Source of the DNA: Balneolaceae bacterium UBA1514
Lineage (GTDB): Bacteria; Bacteroidota; Rhodothermia; Balneolales; Balneolaceae
Assembly: GCA_002323515.1 (NCBI GenBank)
Contig: DCQQ01000036.1
Coordinates: forward strand, 1-9,345
Direction of reading: 5' to 3'
DNA length: 9,345 nucleotides
A program made the position numbers and the translations under genes. Positions 1 through 6,449 of this stretch are shown one piece after another (positions within the stretch are counted from its first letter, which is position 1; each line of letters opens with the position of its first letter). Under the pieces are notes generated by a model that saw only the letters and a program-made list of their open reading frames with translations, was not told the DNA's origin and made no database searches.

Positions 1-38
1 TTATGAGCCCGACGAGCTACCAGCTGCTCCACCCCGCG
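1..38 (-). tRNA. Initiator tRNA-fMet (CAT), 5' half only
   Basis: Read on the minus strand from 38 to 1, the sequence begins CGCGGGG (acceptor 5' strand), then TGGAGC, a D-arm GAGC/GCTC with a GGTA loop, then GGGCTCATAA with anticodon CAT. These 38 bases fit tRNA positions 1-38 without gaps. Two initiator hallmarks are visible: three consecutive G's closing the anticodon stem (positions 29-31) and a purine-11:pyrimidine-24 pair (A11:T24). The other hallmark, the unpaired 1:72 position, lies outside the window, as does the entire 3' half. The molecule delivers formyl-methionine to the ribosomal P site to start translation. It is cut by the window edge and is not a pseudogene as far as can be seen. 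An elongator tRNA-Met or tRNA-Ile2 is unlikely given the GGG stem. Confidence 0.9.
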
Positions 39-51
39 ATATTGAATTGTA

Positions 52-81
52 AATATACGACTTAATGTATTTCAAGGTCAA
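52..81 (-). promoter_or_regulatory. Promoter of the tRNA-fMet gene
   Basis: On the minus strand a TTGACC -35 box (81-76) is followed after 18 bases by TATATTT (-10, from 57 downward). The tRNA 5' end is 14 bases beyond the -10 box, which leaves a leader of only a few bases before the mature end. The -10 matches the TAnnTTT pattern seen elsewhere in this window. Confidence 0.55.
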
Positions 82-136
82 CTCTTTTCTTTAACTATTA
101 AATTCTATTATGATTATGTAATCTCTGACTTATTTC

Positions 137-167
137 TTGAGTCCCATAGTAGTATTTACTAGTTTAA
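137..167 (+). promoter_or_regulatory. Promoter of lat
   Basis: TTGAGT (137-142), a 17-base spacer, then TAGTTTAA (160-167). This matches a TTG / TAnnTTT promoter with ideal spacing. It predicts a transcript starting near 172 and a leader of about 45 bases before the lat ATG at 217. No clear Shine-Dalgarno sequence lies in the leader. Confidence 0.5.
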
Positions 168-216
168 TCGAACTTCATTCATCGGTTTTAACACTACTAA
201 TAAGATTATTGTCATT

Positions 217-1563
217 ATGATTCACACAAATGTTCACGTAAGTGACGTTAGAACTACTTTAGCCAAGCATATTTTAGCCGATGGGTATGAAATGGTTCTC
301 GATTTACAAAAAAGTTATGGAAGTTATTTAGTGGACAAAATCACTAAAAAAGAATACCTCGATTTCTTTACTTTTTTTGCATCGAATCCTCTAGGTATGA
401 ATCATCCAGCCTTAAATAACGAAGAATTTATAGAAAGAATAGGTAAAGCTGCTATTAATAAGCCATCAAACTCAGATATTTATACTGAGTATATGGCTGA
501 ATTCATGGAGGCCTTTGAGCGAGTAGGGATACCTGAATATTTGCCTTATGCTTTTTTTATTTCAGGTGGTGCACTTGCGGTAGAAAATGCCATGAAAGTG
601 GCATTTGACTGGAAAGTACAGAAAAACTTTCAGCGAGGATATCGAGAAGAAAAAGGTCACTTAGTGCTTCATTTTGAGCATGCATTCCACGGCCGCACTG
701 GATACACTCTATCGGTAACCAATACAGTTCCCGACAAGGTAAAGTATTTCCCAAAATTTAATTGGCCTCGGATCATCAGTCCGGCCAACCACTACCCAGA
801 AACTGATGAATCGTTAGCGCATGTAGTAAAGCACGAACATTTAGCGATCGAACAAGCTAAACGATATTTTGAGACACATAAAGATGATATTGCTTGCATT
901 CTGATTGAACCCATTCAGGCAGAGGGAGGAGATCGTCACTTTAGGCAAGAGTTTCATGAAGAACTGCGTAAATTAGCGGATACATACGAAGCACTACTTA
1001 TCTATGATGAGGTACAGACAGGGATTGGTTTAACAGGTAAATTTTGGGCTCATGAGCACTATGTTCAACCCGATATCATTGCATTTGGAAAAAAAGCACA
1101 AGTTTGCGGAATACTAGCGGGTAAACGAATAGACGAAGTGAAGACTAACTGCTTTAAAGTCTCTTCCAGAATTAACTCTACGTGGGGCGGTAATTTAGTC
1201 GATATGGTTCGGTTCCAGCGTATACTAGAAGTTATAGAGCAAGATAATTTGGTTGAGAATGCGGCTAATCTTGGAGATTACTTACTTAATGGACTGCATC
1301 ATTTATCAGTTAAACATGTTCACTTTTCTAACTCTCGTGGTAAGGGATTAATGTGCGCCATCGATTTACCTAATGCTCATGCTAGAAATACCGTAGTTTC
1401 TGAATGCATGGAGCAAGGGCTTATGATTTTGGGTTGTGGAGATAAGACTATACGCTTTAGGCCAGCCCTGACGGTTTCAAAAGCTGAAATAGACCAAGCA
1501 TTATCTATACTTAGCTCGGCTTACAGTTCCGCTATAGACCGCTGTCCCGTAGCAACTGACTAA
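217..1563 (+). CDS. lat: L-lysine 6-aminotransferase (lysine epsilon-aminotransferase)
   Basis: This is a PLP-dependent class III aminotransferase of 448 residues, the usual size for Lat (about 450). The known reaction moves the epsilon-amino group of lysine to 2-oxoglutarate. The product, aminoadipate semialdehyde, cyclises to piperideine-6-carboxylate, an entry to lysine catabolism via 2-aminoadipate. Visible signatures are the YLDFFTFFASNPLGMNHPAL block (48-67), SGGALAVENAMK (116-127) for the PLP phosphate, HAFHGRTGY (155-163), EPIQAEGGD (231-239) with E236 as the probable substrate-switch glutamate, IYDEVQTG (262-269) with D264 against the PLP ring nitrogen, and FGKKAQVCG (290-298) with K292 as the likely Schiff-base lysine. 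STWGGNLVDM (321-330) and RFRPALTVS (413-421) are also characteristic of Lat. The N-terminus matches the family, so the ATG at 217 is accepted despite a weak ribosome binding site. Neither a 2-aminoadipate dehydrogenase nor any other lysine-catabolic gene is in view. It converges with the dehydrogenase gene downstream. Confidence 0.93.
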   Translation: MIHTNVHVSDVRTTLAKHILADGYEMVLDLQKSYGSYLVDKITKKEYLDFFTFFASNPLGMNHPALNNEEFIERIGKAAINKPSNSDIYTEYMAEFMEAFERVGIPEYLPYAFFISGGALAVENAMKVAFDWKVQKNFQRGYREEKGHLVLHFEHAFHGRTGYTLSVTNTVPDKVKYFPKFNWPRIISPANHYPETDESLAHVVKHEHLAIEQAKRYFETHKDDIACILIEPIQAEGGDRHFRQEFHEELRKLADTYEALLIYDEVQTGIGLTGKFWAHEHYVQPDIIAFGKKAQVCGILAGKRIDEVKTNCFKVSSRINSTWGGNLVDMVRFQRILEVIEQDNLVENAANLGDYLLNGLHHLSVKHVHFSNSRGKGLMCAIDLPNAHARNTVVSECMEQGLMILGCGDKTIRFRPALTVSKAEIDQALSILSSAYSSAIDRCPVATD

Positions 1564-1626
1564 ATGACTAGTTTTGTTGGCTTATATCTTGTGTAAAGAA
1601 GGTTCATGCCATTTCATAAAACCGTT

Positions 1627-2346
1627 CTATACGAGTTGATGTGAATTCGGCTGAATCACCATTTCATTCACAACGTGAGAAGAAGGTAGCCCAAGTATAT
1701 TTCCAACGACCTTAGCAATTACAGCAGGGTTTAACATAGCTTCTTTTTTTACTTTCATTTGAACGTCCTCATCGTCCCAAAAAGGAGTGTCCACGCCACC
1801 TAAATACAATAGAGAAAACTGGATGTTCGATCTTTTGTGTTCTTCTACCAGTCCTTTCACCATTCCTTGAATAGCAAATTTAGTTGCTGAATAAAGTGCG
1901 GAATTTCTCATAATGTATTTACCCATGGTGCCAGGGAAGTAGATCATTCGGGAATGTTCGGTGTTCATATGTTCGAGGAATGCCTGGGTCGCCAAAAATG
2001 TACCTAATACATTAGTATTTACAACTTCAGCAGCTAGTTCTGGTTTGATATCAGCAGATGCCTGTATGACTCCTTTTCCATAGGCGTGAATGAGTGCATC
2101 TACAGGACCTAATTCACGATGAATTTGGGCAGCAACCTGAGCCAGAGCTCCTGCATTTGTTACGTTGACTGGGATTGCATATGCCTCTCCACCTTTTTGG
2201 TTAATTTTACCAGCTATTGTCTCGGCCTTGGCCTGATCTCTGGAGGTGATGACTAATTTGTAATTTTGAACTTCAAATAAGTGATGGGCAATAGCTTCAC
2301 CTAATCCACCACTACCACCTAGAATTACTGCAATTGGCTTTGACAT
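1627..2346 (-). CDS. Short-chain dehydrogenase/reductase (SDR), substrate unknown
   Basis: A protein of 239 residues with a single Rossmann fold, the normal length for classical SDRs. The dinucleotide loop is LGGSGGLGEAIA (9-20), in the form GGSGGLG rather than TGxxxGxG. R36 after the second strand (ITSRDQ) hints at NADPH preference. The usual NNAG is replaced by HAYG (87-90), the structural Asn is in VVNTN (N112), and the catalytic pair is Y152 and K156 in LYSATKFAIQG. The Ser expected 13 residues before the Tyr is not there: that stretch reads YFPGTMG, with G139 at the position and T140 next to it. GGVDTPFW (183-190) is a typical substrate-loop entry. The cofactor fold and Tyr/Lys suggest an active NAD(P)H oxidoreductase, but the substrate cannot be told. 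It is convergent with lat (63-base gap) and divergent from the AAA+ gene. No Shine-Dalgarno sequence precedes the ATG. Confidence 0.85.
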   Translation of the reverse strand: MSKPIAVILGGSGGLGEAIAHHLFEVQNYKLVITSRDQAKAETIAGKINQKGGEAYAIPVNVTNAGALAQVAAQIHRELGPVDALIHAYGKGVIQASADIKPELAAEVVNTNVLGTFLATQAFLEHMNTEHSRMIYFPGTMGKYIMRNSALYSATKFAIQGMVKGLVEEHKRSNIQFSLLYLGGVDTPFWDDEDVQMKVKKEAMLNPAVIAKVVGNILGLPSSHVVNEMVIQPNSHQLV

Positions 2347-2421
2347 AAATTGGTTTGTTTAAACTAGTATTTATTAGCGACTACGTTTTTACAATCTATC
2401 ATCAAGAATTATAAAATGGCT

Positions 2422-2445
2422 TTAAACGTTCCTAGGAGTGTTAAA
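2422..2445. promoter_or_regulatory. Operator-like palindrome in the SDR/AAA+ divergent region
   Basis: An inverted repeat is centred on TCCTAGGA (2430-2437). Its arms extend as AAC...GTT and TT...AA to 12 bases each side. Nine of 12 positions are Watson-Crick and two more are G/T. With no loop it is better read as a protein-binding site than as a hairpin. A smaller perfect palindrome, GCAATTGC, lies at 2465-2472. The region from 2347 to 2554 holds no gene that I can see. Confidence 0.3.
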
Positions 2446-2514
2446 TAGGTCTAAGTGTGGTAATGCAATTGCGAAATATTTCTTAATACAGAGTGAATGA
2501 TTAGCTGAAACCCA

Positions 2515-2522
2515 TAGTTTAA
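2515..2522 (+). promoter_or_regulatory. Possible -10 box of the AAA+ gene
   Basis: TAGTTTAA lies 32 bases before the ATG at 2555 and is identical to the -10 proposed for lat. No TTG box occurs at 17 bases upstream, so the promoter is only tentative. Confidence 0.25.
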
Positions 2523-2554
2523 ATATTTAGGTACACAATGTTTTAAAGAATACA

Positions 2555-4069
2555 ATGACACAAAAAAAGGCCAACATGAGACTTTATGAGAATGTAAGCA
2601 GACTTGGTGAACTAAAGGAAACAGGATGGAAAAGTGTACCCGTGAAAGAAGAGATGCGGAAGAATTTAATTGAACGAATGAAATCAGATCAGGTCACATT
2701 TGATGGAATTCTAGGGTATGAGGAAACGGTAATACCACAAATACAGCAAGCTATACTAGCCAAACATGACTTTATACTGCTTGGTTTGAGAGGGCAGGGA
2801 AAAACACGCTTACTTCGCCAAATGATTCATTTGTTAGACGAGTACATGCCCATTGTAAAAGGATCTATTATTCATGATGACCCATTTCATCCTTTATCAC
2901 GCTTTGCTCGTGAAACTGTTCAGGATATGGGAGATGACACTCCAATATCATGGATAAGCCGAGAAGAGCGTTTTAGCGAGAAACTAGCAACACCAGATAC
3001 CACAGTTTCTGATTTAATCGGTGATATTGATCCGATTAAAGCTGCCTCTCAAAAGTTAGACTTATCCCATGAAGACTCTATTAATTTTGGATTAATACCG
3101 AGGTCTAACCGGGGCATTTTTATTATCAACGAATTACCTGATTTACAACCGAGAATTCAGGTTGCTCTGCTCAACATTATGCAAGAGCGAGATATTCAGA
3201 TTAGAGGTTTCAAGTTTAGAATGCCCTTGGATGTATGCATGGCATTTTCAGCTAATCCCGAAGATTATACCAATCGTGGGAACATAATCACCCCACTTAA
3301 AGATCGAATAGACGCCCAGATTATTACTCATTATCCTAAGGATATTGAGACTGCAATTAAAATTACCGCTCAGGAATCTTGGGCACAAAGAGAAATGAGC
3401 GTGGAGATTCAAATTTCAGATGTGTTTAGGCATATATTGGAACAAGTTGCTTTCGAAGCTAGATCGTCCGAGTACATAGATCAGAAGAGTGGTGTATCTA
3501 CTCGAATGACTATTACAGCAATGGAGCAGATGGTTAGCGCGGCAGAAAGAAGAGCATTGCTACTTGGGGTTGATAAAACTCAAGTTAGAGTAAGTGACCT
3601 TTATCACATTATTCCTGCATTGACAGGTAAGTTAGAGCTAGTTTATGAGGGAGAACAAGAGGGTGCCATTAATGTAGCAAAACTAATTGTTGGTAAAGCA
3701 ATTACCAAAGTATACAAAAATAATTTCCCAGACCCTTCTAAGCGTAACGAGGAATCTCCATCGATTTATGAGGCAATAGGTTTGCATTTCGAGTTAGGGA
3801 GCGAATTAATCTTAGGCGATCACATTAATGATAAAGAGTACAGGGAAGCATTAAATGAAGTAAAGGGTTTGAGAACTGCTGTAATTGGAGTAATGGGTGA
3901 GACAACAAACGAACAAGATATCGTTGCTTGGATGGACATTACTTTGGAGGCACTGCATCAGCATTCAATGCTTGGTAAGGAAGAAATTAATCAGACTACC
4001 AAATACACTGACATGTTGGGTAGTATGTTAGACCAATTAGATACCAGTTCTGGTTACGATTTAGAATAA
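2555..4069 (+). CDS. MoxR/magnesium-chelatase-like AAA+ ATPase
   Basis: A 504-residue cytoplasmic AAA+ protein of the helix-2-insert clade (MoxR/ChlI type), usually annotated as a magnesium chelatase subunit or sigma-54-interacting ATPase. Such labels do not imply chlorophyll synthesis. Visible motifs are Walker A GLRGQGKT (77-84), the Walker B region GIFIINELPDL (187-197) in which Asn192 stands where Asp is usual before Glu193, sensor 1 AFSANPEDYTN (230-240), an arginine finger at about R251 in TPLKDR, and a sensor 2 region at STRMT (315-319). Residues about 400-504 form a helical tail. The family is thought to be a remodelling chaperone that works with a VWA-domain partner, usually encoded next door. 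Here the next genes are rpmE and a hydrolase, so the partner is elsewhere or absent. The ATG at 2555 gives the expected N-terminal helix; an in-frame ATG at 2576 is a weaker option. No good Shine-Dalgarno sequence is present. Confidence 0.85.
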   Translation: MTQKKANMRLYENVSRLGELKETGWKSVPVKEEMRKNLIERMKSDQVTFDGILGYEETVIPQIQQAILAKHDFILLGLRGQGKTRLLRQMIHLLDEYMPIVKGSIIHDDPFHPLSRFARETVQDMGDDTPISWISREERFSEKLATPDTTVSDLIGDIDPIKAASQKLDLSHEDSINFGLIPRSNRGIFIINELPDLQPRIQVALLNIMQERDIQIRGFKFRMPLDVCMAFSANPEDYTNRGNIITPLKDRIDAQIITHYPKDIETAIKITAQESWAQREMSVEIQISDVFRHILEQVAFEARSSEYIDQKSGVSTRMTITAMEQMVSAAERRALLLGVDKTQVRVSDLYHIIPALTGKLELVYEGEQEGAINVAKLIVGKAITKVYKNNFPDPSKRNEESPSIYEAIGLHFELGSELILGDHINDKEYREALNEVKGLRTAVIGVMGETTNEQDIVAWMDITLEALHQHSMLGKEEINQTTKYTDMLGSMLDQLDTSSGYDLE

Positions 4070-4092
4070 AAGAATTATTATTAACGAATAAA

Positions 4093-4123
4093 TTGAGAGA
4101 TTACAGATTATTCTTTATCTTTG
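4093..4123 (+). promoter_or_regulatory. Promoter of rpmE
   Basis: TTGAGA (4093-4098), a 17-base spacer, then TATCTTTG (4116-4123), an exact TAnnTTTG Bacteroidota-type -10 box. It is 26 bases before the rpmE ATG, so the leader should be about 20 bases. It is the best-formed promoter in the window. Confidence 0.65.
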
Positions 4124-4149
4124 ATTTCTGAAAAATAAATGATAGGAAT

Positions 4150-4365
4150 ATGAAAGCAGGCATTCACCCAGATTATAAAGAAGTAACCGTTTTACTTAGT
4201 GACGGTACTGAAATGAAAACACGTAGTACGCTGAATACAAAAGATGGTGTGTACAAGCCAGAAGTTGATTCACGTAACCATCCTTTCTATACCAAAAATA
4301 CCAATTTCACATCCAAAGCTGGTCGAGTTGATCGATTCAAGCGAATGTACGACAAGAAAAAGTAA
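4150..4365 (+). CDS. rpmE: 50S ribosomal protein L31 (zinc-free form)
   Basis: A 71-residue basic protein. It begins with MKAGIHPDYKEV, the L31 signature, continues with MKTRSTL (22-28), and ends with HPFYTKN (45-51) and AGRVDRFKRMYDKKK (57-71). This matches family start and end regions closely. L31 bridges the large and small ribosomal subunits at the central protuberance. The CxC...CxxC zinc ligands of classical L31 are absent: there is no cysteine at all. It is therefore the C-minus form, which does not need zinc and is known in other bacteria as a zinc-starvation replacement. Whether a zinc-binding paralogue exists in this genome cannot be seen. It has its own promoter upstream and a terminator just after the stop, so it is probably transcribed alone. 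Confidence 0.93.
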   Translation: MKAGIHPDYKEVTVLLSDGTEMKTRSTLNTKDGVYKPEVDSRNHPFYTKNTNFTSKAGRVDRFKRMYDKKK

Positions 4366-4370
4366 TTTAG

Positions 4371-4394
4371 AGCCATCTTTAGGATGGTTTTTTT
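4371..4394 (+). terminator. Rho-independent terminator after rpmE
   Basis: AGCCATC (4371-4377), loop TTTAG, GATGGTT (4383-4389), forming a seven-pair stem with one G-T pair, followed by an unbroken T run to 4394. It starts five bases after the rpmE stop codon. The next gene's ATG begins at 4395, directly after the T run. Confidence 0.7.
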
Positions 4395-5030
4395 ATGCAT
4401 ATTAAGCGCTTTGAAGTAGGGCCATTCGCACAAAATACCTATTTGCTTTGGGATGACCCTAAACATGCTCTGATAATAGATGCGGGTTTTTCAAATGATA
4501 AGGAATTCAATACATTTTTTGAATTCTTGGCAACTCATCACATTGAAGTTAATGGTATACTTCTAACTCACGCCCATGTAGACCACATTTTAGGTTTGCA
4601 ACGTCTTCTACAAACAATTGATTCTCCGGTGTACCATTTTAAAGGAGAATCTTTTTTATGGGAAAATTTTGAGCATCAAGCTCGCATGTTTGGGTTTAAT
4701 GCCACTCTTCCTTCTGTCACCCCTCTATCTTTGACACATAACCAAATTGTAAAGCTACAAAACATAGAAATAAAAGTACTTTACACGCCAGGTCATGCTC
4801 CCGATCATTGTTCGTTTTTTGTTGAAAATGCTGGACTCTTACTTTCCGGTGATGCGCTCTTTAAAGAGAGCATAGGTAGGACAGATCTTTACAAAGGTGA
4901 TTTATCGTTATTGCTTACTAGTATTCGTCAAGAATTGCTATTATTAGGAGACCAGGTTAAGGTGTATCCAGGGCATGGACTAGTTACAACTATTGGCCAC
5001 GAAAAACTTCATAATCCTTATTTGGGATAA
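4395..5030 (+). CDS. Metallo-beta-lactamase-fold hydrolase, glyoxalase II-like
   Basis: A 211-residue, soluble, single-domain protein, close to the short type II glyoxalase-like hydrolases (GloC/YcbL class, about 210-215) and shorter than classical GloB (about 250), whose C-terminal glutathione-binding helices it lacks. The complete binuclear metal site is present: H59, H61, D63 and H64 in THAHVDH; H134 in TPGHAPDH; D153 in LSGDALF; and H194 in YPGHG. The likely role is hydrolysis of a thioester such as S-lactoylglutathione or a low-molecular-weight thiol analogue, though the exact substrate is uncertain. The N-terminus MHIKRFEVGPFAQNTYLL fits the family exactly, so the ATG at 4395 is firm. 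This start directly abuts the rpmE terminator. The only Shine-Dalgarno-like bases, GGA at 4382-4384, lie partly in the terminator's 3' stem. Transcription must come from read-through or from a promoter inside rpmE. Confidence 0.88.
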   Translation: MHIKRFEVGPFAQNTYLLWDDPKHALIIDAGFSNDKEFNTFFEFLATHHIEVNGILLTHAHVDHILGLQRLLQTIDSPVYHFKGESFLWENFEHQARMFGFNATLPSVTPLSLTHNQIVKLQNIEIKVLYTPGHAPDHCSFFVENAGLLLSGDALFKESIGRTDLYKGDLSLLLTSIRQELLLLGDQVKVYPGHGLVTTIGHEKLHNPYLG

Positions 5031-5105
5031 CAGACAAGAAATACTAAAGAAGATGAGTACAATCTAAATTGGAGTTAAGATTGGCTATTCAATGGGCATA
5101 CTGTG

Positions 5106-5711
5106 CTATTGATTAGACTTCAACTCTTCAATTTTACTTGTATAGGTGTCCGCTTTTTCTTCGTTCACAATAACAAGGCGTTCATACATATGAATAGCTT
5201 CCTTTTTGTTGCCTTGTGCCTCATGTATCTTTGCTAAAGTTTCCGATATAATCTCGGCAACGTCCGATGAGTCCTCACTTAAATCTTCATCACTTACTTC
5301 TTCGTAGGAATAATTTACGCGTTGGCTTTCAACTGCTTCTAAGAGTTCAATAAGTCGATCTAGATCAAGTATTTGAGCAGTTCTGGATCCTTGAACCAAT
5401 ACCTTTCTCCCTTTTTTAACAGATAGAGGAATTTTGGCTTCAAATTGTTCAGGATGTAATAAAAAGTAATGTAAGTGCTCCATTAGTGGACTACCAGGAG
5501 CATAGGTTTTAGCTTTAAGAGCCTCCGCAATGGCTTTATTTTGACTACCTTGAACATGATGAAACCAAGCCAACAAGAAGTGTCCTACCGCGTCAGGATC
5601 TCTTTTTGCAACCTGACGCTCAAGCTTTCGTGTCATTCGCACTGGATCGGTGTCGAATTGCTTAACATAGCTATTTAGAGAGGGTGGTATGGTATAAGGA
5701 AGAGTCTTCAT
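5106..5711 (-). CDS. TPR-like helical repeat protein of unknown function
   Basis: A 201-residue protein with no signal peptide or membrane segment, so probably cytoplasmic. Residues about 39-72 (PDAVGHFLLAWFHHVQGSQN and on) and 150-182 (VAEIISETLAKIHEAQGNKKEAIHMYERLV) form helix pairs that look like tetratricopeptide repeats: G55 and A60 in the first, and A157, G164 and Y173 in the second. Between them lie a short basic stretch KKGRKVLVQGSR (99-110) and an acidic, serine-rich linker (138-152, DEDLSEDSS). TPR units generally bind other proteins, but no partner is evident. It follows lptE on the same strand after a 150-base gap, so it may belong to the activator-lptE transcript, and it converges with the hydrolase gene. 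The ATG at 5711 has no Shine-Dalgarno sequence. The specific function is not recognised. Confidence 0.7.
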   Translation of the reverse strand: MKTLPYTIPPSLNSYVKQFDTDPVRMTRKLERQVAKRDPDAVGHFLLAWFHHVQGSQNKAIAEALKAKTYAPGSPLMEHLHYFLLHPEQFEAKIPLSVKKGRKVLVQGSRTAQILDLDRLIELLEAVESQRVNYSYEEVSDEDLSEDSSDVAEIISETLAKIHEAQGNKKEAIHMYERLVIVNEEKADTYTSKIEELKSNQ

Positions 5712-5849
5712 ATGTGCCTAATATATTGGCTTTATGCTACAGATAAAAAGTGAAAATACATTTTTAGTATCCTTGTGCACTTCAATTGAATCCAAAGATC
5801 GATTGATTTTGATTCAGTAGACCTGGCGGGAATTACACTAATTACCACA

Positions 5850-5888
5850 GCATCGTTGAAATCACCAGTTACTAACGGCATCGTTGAA
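5850..5888. repeat. Short tandem duplication across the lptE stop codon
   Basis: GCATCGTTGAA occurs perfectly at 5850-5860 and again at 5878-5888, a period of 28 bases. The flanking bases are also similar between copies (TTACTA/ATTACC-type sequence). One copy encodes the lptE C-terminus and the other lies just past its stop codon. Confidence 0.6.
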
Positions 5889-6425
5889 CATATTGTTGGC
5901 TATCTGAGATAATGCTTCGGTAGCCGCTTCTAATTCCCCATTAATTGGATCTTCGGTGGGATCATAAGTGAAACTACTTGAGAAACTCTTATTCCAAAGC
6001 GCTTCTTCGATCCTTGCATACTGAAATCGGGCTTGCACTGTAATACTAACTTGATTTTGGTTGGCCTGCTCATTTCCGCCGATAGCAAAGGGCCGGTTAC
6101 TATATGTTTGGATGCGGCCTTCTATGAATGCATCTGCCGATTCTAGATTAGAGGCTAATTGCAATCTACTCTGATTTACAAATCGTTCTATCAGCGTAGT
6201 ATTCAGTCTATCACTTAAATCCCCTAAACCACTACCAGATTGATCTGGGAAGAAGGGGATATAAATGGTATTAACCCCTTCAGGTATGGAGGCTCCCGTA
6301 AAACTATAACTAAGACATGATAGATGTAGACTCGTTATACCTAAAAAAATATAGATCAAGACCTTATTTTTTGACCACCTCGTAATTGTGCCAGTCCGAT
6401 CGTCGGAATTTGCTCCATGTTCCAT
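5862..6425 (-). CDS. lptE: LPS assembly lipoprotein LptE (LptE family)
   Basis: The first ATG at 6425 gives 187 residues; a TTG at 6446 would add seven. LptE is an outer-membrane lipoprotein that plugs the LptD barrel and helps place lipopolysaccharide in the outer leaflet. The sequence shows a basic region (RWSKNK), a hydrophobic segment VLIYIFLGITSLHLS, and Cys37 (counted from ATG) followed by LSYSFTGASIPEGVNTIYIPFFPDQS, the recognisable start of Bacteroidota-type LptE. Residues 68-187 are consistent with its two-layer alpha/beta domain. Odd points: the lipobox reads HLSC, with His at -3 instead of Leu, and the charged region before the signal is long. The upstream activator gene ends in TAATAA (6452-6447), in the same frame and only 21 bases before the ATG. 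The two genes are therefore very likely cotranscribed, a pairing I recall from other Bacteroidota genomes. Confidence 0.85.
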   Translation of the reverse strand: MEHGANSDDRTGTITRWSKNKVLIYIFLGITSLHLSCLSYSFTGASIPEGVNTIYIPFFPDQSGSGLGDLSDRLNTTLIERFVNQSRLQLASNLESADAFIEGRIQTYSNRPFAIGGNEQANQNQVSITVQARFQYARIEEALWNKSFSSSFTYDPTEDPINGELEAATEALSQIANNMFNDAVSNW

Positions 6426-6449
6426 ATCTAGTGTATTATTGAGCAATTA

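Noticed and set aside
557..754. Minus-strand open frame of 65 codons
   Set aside because: It lies entirely inside lat, antisense to conserved aminotransferase motifs, and resembles no known protein.
1571..1590. Sigma-54 -24/-12 promoter (TTGGCTTATATCTTGTG)
   Set aside because: The GG is followed by GT rather than GC at the -12 position, and no gene starts downstream in this direction. Other GG-containing stretches checked upstream of genes also failed.
1564..1626. Terminator between lat and the SDR gene
   Set aside because: I found no stem with a T run in either direction in this 63-base convergent gap.
4070..4115. Inverted AAGAAT...ATTCTT after the AAA+ gene as a terminator
   Set aside because: The arms are six bases and about 35 apart, with a weak AT-only stem; chance similarity is more likely in AT-rich DNA.
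5091..5112. Hairpin CAATGGGCA...TGCTATTG at the convergent gene ends as a terminator
   Set aside because: The stem has a bulge and a G-T pair, and neither strand has a T run after it.
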